Below are positions 34,515 to 38,486 of a stretch of 38,486 bases of DNA, one piece after another. Under the pieces are notes generated by a model that did not search any database, was not told where the DNA came from, and worked only from the letters and a program-made list of their open reading frames with translations. The translations under genes were made by a program, and so were the position numbers. Position 1 is the stretch's first letter, and each line of letters opens with the position of its first letter. The stretch covers positions 1 to 38,486 of the forward strand of contig NZ_BCZE01000011.1 in the NCBI RefSeq assembly GCF_001598555.1, given 5' to 3'. The DNA comes from Novosphingobium rosa NBRC 15208. Its GTDB lineage: Bacteria > Pseudomonadota > Alphaproteobacteria > Sphingomonadales > Sphingomonadaceae.

Positions 34515-35519
34515 ATGAGTTTGCGCGTCGCTGTCCAGATGGACCCGCTCTCCGGCATCAACATCGCGGGCGATTCCACCTTTGCCCTGATGCTCTCGGC
34601 GCAGGCGCGCGGGATTTCGATGTGGTACTATGATGTTGGCTCGCTGGCGTGGGACTCGCTGGGCGATGGCCCGGCCAAGGTGACGGCTTGGGCCGCGCCC
34701 GTCACGGTGCAGCGCCCCGCCGAAAAGGGCGAGAGCCACTACGCGCTTGGCGAGTTCCAGACGCTGGACCTGGCCGAGGATGTCGATGTGGTGCTGATGC
34801 GCCAGGATCCACCCTTCGATCTGGGTTACATCACCGGCGCGCATATCCTTGAAAAGCTCAAGGGCCGCACGCTGGTCGTCAACGATCCCGAGCAGGTGCG
34901 CAACGCGCCCGAAAAAGTTTTCGTTCTCGATTTCGCGCAGTTCATGCCGCCCACGCTGGTCGCCCGCCGCATCGAGGATGTGCGCAGCTTCCAGCAGCGC
35001 CTTGTCGCCAAGGGCTACTCCGGCGATCTGGTCATCAAGCCCCTCCACGGCAATGGCGGCAAAGCGGTGTTCCGCGTGCCCGCCAGCGGCGACAACCTTG
35101 GCGCGCTGGTCGAGGTCTTCAGCCAGATGTGGCCCGAGCCCTATATGGTCCAGCCCTTCCTTCCCGATGTGGCCAAGGGCGACAAGCGCATCGTGCTGGT
35201 GGACGGCGTGGTGGCCGGCGCCATCAACCGCCGCCCGGGCGCTGGCGAGTTCCGCAGCAATCTGGCCGTGGGCGGCAGCGCCGAGGCCACGCAACTGACC
35301 GAGCGCGAACAGGAAATCTGTCGCGTCCTCGGCCCGGAGCTGAAAAAGCGCGGCCTCACCTTTGTGGGCATCGATGTGATCGGCGGCGAGTGGCTGACGG
35401 AGATCAACGTCACCTCGCCCACCGGGATCGTCGCGATCGAGCGTTTCGATGGCGTGGATGTCGCCGGGCTGATCTGGGATGCGATCGAGGTTCGGGTTGC
35501 AGAGATGAAGAAGGCTTAA
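34515..35519 (+). CDS. gshB: Glutathione synthetase
   Basis: GshB joins gamma-glutamylcysteine and glycine using ATP. The 334-residue ATP-grasp protein has VAVQMDPLSGINIAGDSTFALM at the N-terminus, then VLMRQDPPFDLGYI, VIKPLHGNGGKAVF, the glycine-rich loop region INRRPGAGEFRSNLAVGG, and GIDVIGGEWLTEINVTSPTG. Length is close to the usual 315-330. AGGAG lies 6 nt before the ATG. It is followed by a strong terminator hairpin that forms part of a dispersed repeat. Confidence 0.97.
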   Translation: MSLRVAVQMDPLSGINIAGDSTFALMLSAQARGISMWYYDVGSLAWDSLGDGPAKVTAWAAPVTVQRPAEKGESHYALGEFQTLDLAEDVDVVLMRQDPPFDLGYITGAHILEKLKGRTLVVNDPEQVRNAPEKVFVLDFAQFMPPTLVARRIEDVRSFQQRLVAKGYSGDLVIKPLHGNGGKAVFRVPASGDNLGALVEVFSQMWPEPYMVQPFLPDVAKGDKRIVLVDGVVAGAINRRPGAGEFRSNLAVGGSAEATQLTEREQEICRVLGPELKKRGLTFVGIDVIGGEWLTEINVTSPTGIVAIERFDGVDVAGLIWDAIEVRVAEMKKA

Positions 35520-35527
35520 GAGATAAA

Positions 35528-35549
35528 GCAGGGGGCCATCGCCCCCTGC
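35528..35549 (+). terminator. gshB terminator hairpin
   Basis: GCAGGGGGC / CATC / GCCCCCTGC is a perfect 9-bp, very GC-rich stem starting 8 nt after the gshB stop. It is the first element of repeat copy 2; copy 1 has only its left half. Confidence 0.75.
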
Positions 35550-35685
35550 ACCCCCATTACTGCATTGACCTGCGCATCGCATCCGCGCTGCGCCAAAGCG
35601 GCGAAGCCGCAATCATTGATGCCTGCGGCGCTGAGACCTTGCTCTGCGGCTGAACCCGAGGCGCTACGTAGACATGAATGGGAGC

Positions 35686-35706
35686 GCGAGGGTGTAACAC
35701 CCTCGC
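35686..35706. terminator. Perfect 10-bp palindrome within repeat copy 2 (after xerC)
   Basis: This is the same GCGAGGGTGT-A-ACACCCTCGC palindrome as at 29909-29929. It lies 15 bp past the xerC stop and can terminate xerC transcription or any read-through from gshB. Confidence 0.65.
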
Positions 35707-35721
35707 ATGTCCTCTTCCTTC

Positions 35722-36645
35722 TTATCCCTGTTCCCTTGGATGCGCCGCCCGATAGGCATCCAGCAAAACAGCCGCATCCACCTTGGTGTAGATCTGGGTG
35801 GAGGACAGGCTGGCATGCCCCAGCAACTCCTGCAAAGAGCGCAGATCAGCCCCTGCGCTCAGCAGATGGGTTGCGAAGGAATGGCGCAAGGCGTGAGGCG
35901 TCGCTGTATCCGGCAGGCCCAATGCCCCCCGCGCCCGGCGGACGGCTTTTTGCACCAATGCCTGATTGAGCGCCCCGCCTCGCGCTCCGAAGAACAGCGG
36001 GCCGTCGCGGGTGATCGGCCATGGGCAGGCCTTGACGTAATCGGCCACCGCCTGCGCCACGATGGGCAGGATCGGCACGAGGCGTTGCTTGCTGCCCTTG
36101 CCCGTGACCAGCAGGGCCTCGCCTATCGGCAGAACACCGCCCGTGAGCGACAACGCTTCCGCGATGCGCAGCCCTGCGCCGTAGAGCAACATCAGTACGG
36201 CTCTGTCCCGGGCGCCGATCCATGGGGCGGTGGCGTCTTCCTCGACGAGGTCGGCGAGGTTGATGGCCTCGTCAGGGGTGACAGGGCGCGGCAGGCCTTT
36301 TTTGATCCGGGGGCCGCGCAAGCGGGGCGGGGCGGGGGTCGGGTCTCCGGCCTGCTGGCGCGCGAAGGTGAGGAAGGCGCGCAACGCGGAGAGTTCGCGC
36401 GCCGCCGAGGCATTGCCCAGCCCATCGGCGCGGCGGTCGGCCAGATGGGCGCGGAGGTTTGAGGCTTCGATTTCCGCCAGAGTAGCCCAGTCCTCGGCGC
36501 CCGTGGCGTGAACCAGTCGGGAAGCGGTGGCGGTGTAGGCGCGGACGGTGTGCGGGCTACGGCGGCGATTCTGGGCAAGATGGGCGGTCCATGCGGCCAG
36601 CAGATCGGCGCGGCGGGCGAGGGACTGCTCCGGTTCCTCGCTCAC
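35722..36645 (-). CDS. xerC: Tyrosine recombinase XerC
   Basis: XerC resolves chromosome dimers at dif together with XerD. The 307-residue protein has an N-terminal SAM-like DNA-binding domain (RRSPHTVRAYTATASRLV). The catalytic residues are visible: Arg in GAGLRIAEALSLT, Lys in VTGKGSKQRLVP, His and Arg in PHALRHSFATHLL, His in LLGHASLSSTQ, and Tyr in QIYTKV. Length and flanking genes suggest the chromosomal XerC rather than a phage integrase. It overlaps the hemW stop by 4 nt. Confidence 0.92.
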   Translation of the reverse strand: MSEEPEQSLARRADLLAAWTAHLAQNRRRSPHTVRAYTATASRLVHATGAEDWATLAEIEASNLRAHLADRRADGLGNASAARELSALRAFLTFARQQAGDPTPAPPRLRGPRIKKGLPRPVTPDEAINLADLVEEDATAPWIGARDRAVLMLLYGAGLRIAEALSLTGGVLPIGEALLVTGKGSKQRLVPILPIVAQAVADYVKACPWPITRDGPLFFGARGGALNQALVQKAVRRARGALGLPDTATPHALRHSFATHLLSAGADLRSLQELLGHASLSSTQIYTKVDAAVLLDAYRAAHPREQG

Positions 36646-37805
36646 ACCACCAGTTCCGTGGGGACGAGTTCGCCGATCAGCGCATTCAGCACCAGCATCC
36701 CCGGTTCGGTGACGCCGATGCGGGGGCCTTCATTCCAGACCAGCCCTTGCCTTTCGTACAACGCGAGGCGGGCGGGGGCGGCCAGTTCGTCGGGCGAGAG
36801 GCCAAACCGCGTGGAAAGCGCCGCCAGATCGACGCCCTCGGCCAGACGCAGGCCCATCAGCATGGCCTCGGCGGCCTGTTCGCGGATGGAGAGCTGGCGG
36901 GCTTCCTGAATGCCATCGCCCTGGGCCTCGATGGCCGAAAGCCAGTTTTCGGGCTTCTTGTGACGCGTGGTGGCGACATGGCCAGCAGGGGGGGCGTGCC
37001 GGCGGCCATGCGCTCCGGGGCCGATCCCGGCGTAATCCTGATAGCGCCAATAGACGAGGTTGTGGCGGCTCTGCTGGCCGGGGCGGGCGTGGTTGCTCAC
37101 CTCATAGGCGGGCAGGCCATGCACCGCCGTGATCTGGCGGGTGAGGGTGAAGAGATCGGCTGCCGGATCGTCCTCCAGCGGGGCGAAGGCGCCGTCGCGG
37201 ACGAGGCGCTCGAAGCGGGTGCCGGGCTCGATGGTCAGCTGGTAGAGCGAGAGGTGATCGGTGCCGAAGGAGAGGGCGCGGGTCAGCTCCGCTTCCCATT
37301 CGGCCATGCTCTGGTTCGGGCGGGCGTAGATCAGATCGAAGCTGGTGCGGGTGAAATGGCGCTGGGCAACATCCAGCGCCGCCAAAGCCTCATCCACGCC
37401 ATGCAGGCGGCCCAGGAATTTCAGCGCCTTGTCATCCAGCGCCTGCACGCCCAGCGAGACGCGATTGACCCCTGCGCTGGCCAGGGCCGCGAAGTTCGCC
37501 GCCTCCACGCTGGAGGGGTTGGCTTCCAGCGTGATCTCGATGCCGGGGTCGAAGCCCCAAAGCTGTTCCGCGCGTTCCAGCAGAGCCGCCACCAGTGCGG
37601 GCGGCATCAAAGAAGGTGTGCCGCCACCGAAGAAGATGCTGGTCAGCGTCTCGCCGCCGGCGAGTCCAGCCTCGCGCTCCATATCGGCCAGCAGGGCACG
37701 CTGCCACAGCGCGTGGTCAACCCCGTCGCGGACATGGCTGTTGAAGTCGCAATAGGGGCATTTCTTGAGGCAGAAGGGCCAATGGATGTAAAGTGCGCGC
37801 GCCAT
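36642..37805 (-). CDS. hemW: Heme chaperone HemW (radical SAM)
   Basis: HemW is a coproporphyrinogen-oxidase-like radical SAM protein that binds heme and delivers it to respiratory enzymes. The 387-residue product begins ALYIHWPFCLKKCPYCDFNS, where C-x3-C-x2-C ligates the iron-sulfur cluster. FFGGGTPSLM, ITLEANPSSVE and RVSLGVQALDD follow. The cluster motif is followed by Phe (CPYCDF), as in HemW, rather than the extra Cys seen in HemN. It lies 12 bp downstream of rdgB and overlaps xerC by 4 nt. Confidence 0.95.
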   Translation of the reverse strand: MARALYIHWPFCLKKCPYCDFNSHVRDGVDHALWQRALLADMEREAGLAGGETLTSIFFGGGTPSLMPPALVAALLERAEQLWGFDPGIEITLEANPSSVEAANFAALASAGVNRVSLGVQALDDKALKFLGRLHGVDEALAALDVAQRHFTRTSFDLIYARPNQSMAEWEAELTRALSFGTDHLSLYQLTIEPGTRFERLVRDGAFAPLEDDPAADLFTLTRQITAVHGLPAYEVSNHARPGQQSRHNLVYWRYQDYAGIGPGAHGRRHAPPAGHVATTRHKKPENWLSAIEAQGDGIQEARQLSIREQAAEAMLMGLRLAEGVDLAALSTRFGLSPDELAAPARLALYERQGLVWNEGPRIGVTEPGMLVLNALIGELVPTELVV

Positions 37806-37817
37806 GGCCCCCCACTA

Positions 37818-38438
37818 TCACCCAAACTGGTCGGCCACCAGCTTGGCGAAAGCGTCGGAGCGGTGACTGATGCGGTTCTTCTCGACCGCGTCGAGTTCGG
37901 CAAAGGTCTGCTCATGACCCAGCGGCACGAAGACCGGATCGAAGCCGAAGCCCGCCTTGCCGCGCGGCGGCCAGACCAGCTTGCCATCGGCGCGGCCCTC
38001 ATAGACGGCATGGACGCCATCGGGCCAGGTGATCGCCAGCACGCAGGCGAAATGGGCGGCGCGGCCCACATCGGGGCCCTGCTCGCACAGCAGGCCTTCC
38101 ACCTTGCCCATGGCCATGAACCAGTCGCGGCCCTCGGGGCCTTCATACCAGTGGCGCTCGGCCCAGTCGGCGGTGTAGACGCCGGGGCGACCGCCCAAGG
38201 CTTCCACGCAGAGACCCGAATCGTCGGCCAGCGCGGGCAGGCCCGATTTCTGCGTGGCGTAACGGGCCTTGAGCAGCGCGTTGTCGATAAAGTTGTCGTG
38301 GATTTCCTCGGGCTCGTCGAGATCGAGGTCTCCGGCGGAGATGCATTCCACGCCGTAAGGGGCCAGCAGCGCGGCAATCTCGTGCAGCTTGCCCGGATTA
38401 TGCGTGGCGATCACCAGCTGACCTTGCAATCTCGACAT
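37818..38438 (-). CDS. rdgB: XTP/dITP diphosphatase (Ham1 family)
   Basis: RdgB cleans the nucleotide pool of deaminated purine triphosphates. The 206-residue protein shows LVIATHNPGKLHEIAALL, the conserved LADDSGLCVEALGGRPGVYT, and the C-terminal FGFDPVFVPLGHEQTFAEL and NRISHRSDAF. GGGAGAG lies just before the ATG. hemW follows 12 bp later. The 48 bp upstream reach the window edge and show no clear gene end. Confidence 0.96.
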   Translation of the reverse strand: MSRLQGQLVIATHNPGKLHEIAALLAPYGVECISAGDLDLDEPEEIHDNFIDNALLKARYATQKSGLPALADDSGLCVEALGGRPGVYTADWAERHWYEGPEGRDWFMAMGKVEGLLCEQGPDVGRAAHFACVLAITWPDGVHAVYEGRADGKLVWPPRGKAGFGFDPVFVPLGHEQTFAELDAVEKNRISHRSDAFAKLVADQFG

Positions 38439-38486
38439 GCATCTCTCCCGCAGGTTTTATTCTGTAAGAACGGCGGGACAGCGCCC

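Larger units (their letters stand above)
35525..35720 (+). repeat. Composite intergenic repeat, copy 2 (longer)
   Basis: This copy fills nearly the whole gap between convergent gshB and xerC. It opens with AAAGCAGGGGGCCATC, which here completes a hairpin. A central part follows that is absent from the copy at 29827-29940, then the shared ATGCCTGCGGCGCT block and the shared 3' block with the palindrome at 35686-35706. In both copies the 3' end lies directly against the stop of a minus-strand gene. Confidence 0.8.

Noticed and set aside
29909..35706. Repeated palindrome as part of a CRISPR array
   Set aside because: Only two copies 5.8 kb apart, no regular spacing and no cas genes.
35722..36645. 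xerC as a phage integrase marking a prophage
   Set aside because: It overlaps hemW, lies in a core neighbourhood with rdgB and gshB, and no phage genes or att repeats are nearby.
38439..38486. End of an upstream gene (for example rph) before rdgB
   Set aside because: One frame reads nine codons to a TAA, but this is too short to identify.

Overview
The window is a stretch of mostly core chromosome from a high-GC alphaproteobacterium. Gene content and protein style point to a sphingomonad, probably Novosphingobium-like: mreBCD-mrdA-rodA with Pro/Ala-rich tails, glyQ-glyS-ppdK, rsmI-yraN-gshB beside an LpoA-like lipoprotein, and hemW-rdgB. This placement is inferred by reading; no database was searched.

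Layout. The left edge (1-304) holds the start of a Ku gene for non-homologous end joining. A gene-free stretch with integrase-site-like direct repeats follows, then two identical tRNA-Lys(CUU) genes, which resembles the edge of an integrated element. From 1.15 to 7.03 kb, on the minus strand, lies the cell-elongation cluster mreB-mreC-mreD-mrdA-rodA. mutL (+) diverges from it. From 9.2 to 12.2 kb a minus-strand translation-linked run (rplY, pth, a GNAT acetyltransferase, ychF) ends in a MaoC-type dehydratase; three successive junctions overlap by one base. Two overlapping TraB/GumN paralogues (12.3-14.1 kb) diverge from glyQ-glyS-ppdK (14.2-20.2 kb). A methyltransferase, comF, a 480-bp gene-free interval, hisI, a dienelactone hydrolase, an MFS exporter, a PilZ protein and tyrS follow. 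A DOMON-like gene is fused by a 4-nt overlap to a NamZ/DUF1343 gene. Then come DUF817, GFA and GlsB genes, parE, the LpoA-like lipoprotein, rsmI-yraN-gshB and finally xerC-hemW-rdgB.

How the genes work together. The largest functional unit is the elongasome: MreB filaments, MreC/MreD scaffold, the transpeptidase PBP2 and the glycosyltransferase RodA. An LpoA-like PBP activator and a possible muropeptide-cleaving NamZ add further envelope functions. Translation is represented by GlyRS, TyrRS, L25, Pth, YchF, RsmI and two tRNAs. Genome maintenance is represented by Ku, MutL, ParE, XerC, RdgB and YraN.

Most unusual signals. (1) A low-GC tract of about 440 bp with foreign codon use lies inside glyS and includes about 95 extra residues relative to a typical GlyRS beta subunit. 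(2) Direct repeats and duplicated tRNA-Lys genes lie beside Ku. (3) A 480-bp intergenic region appears to carry an unannotated minus-strand transcript. (4) A composite intergenic repeat, present twice, carries a perfect palindrome. There is no CRISPR array, rRNA, IS transposase or obvious prophage gene in the window. No complete unknown multi-gene defence-like system was found.
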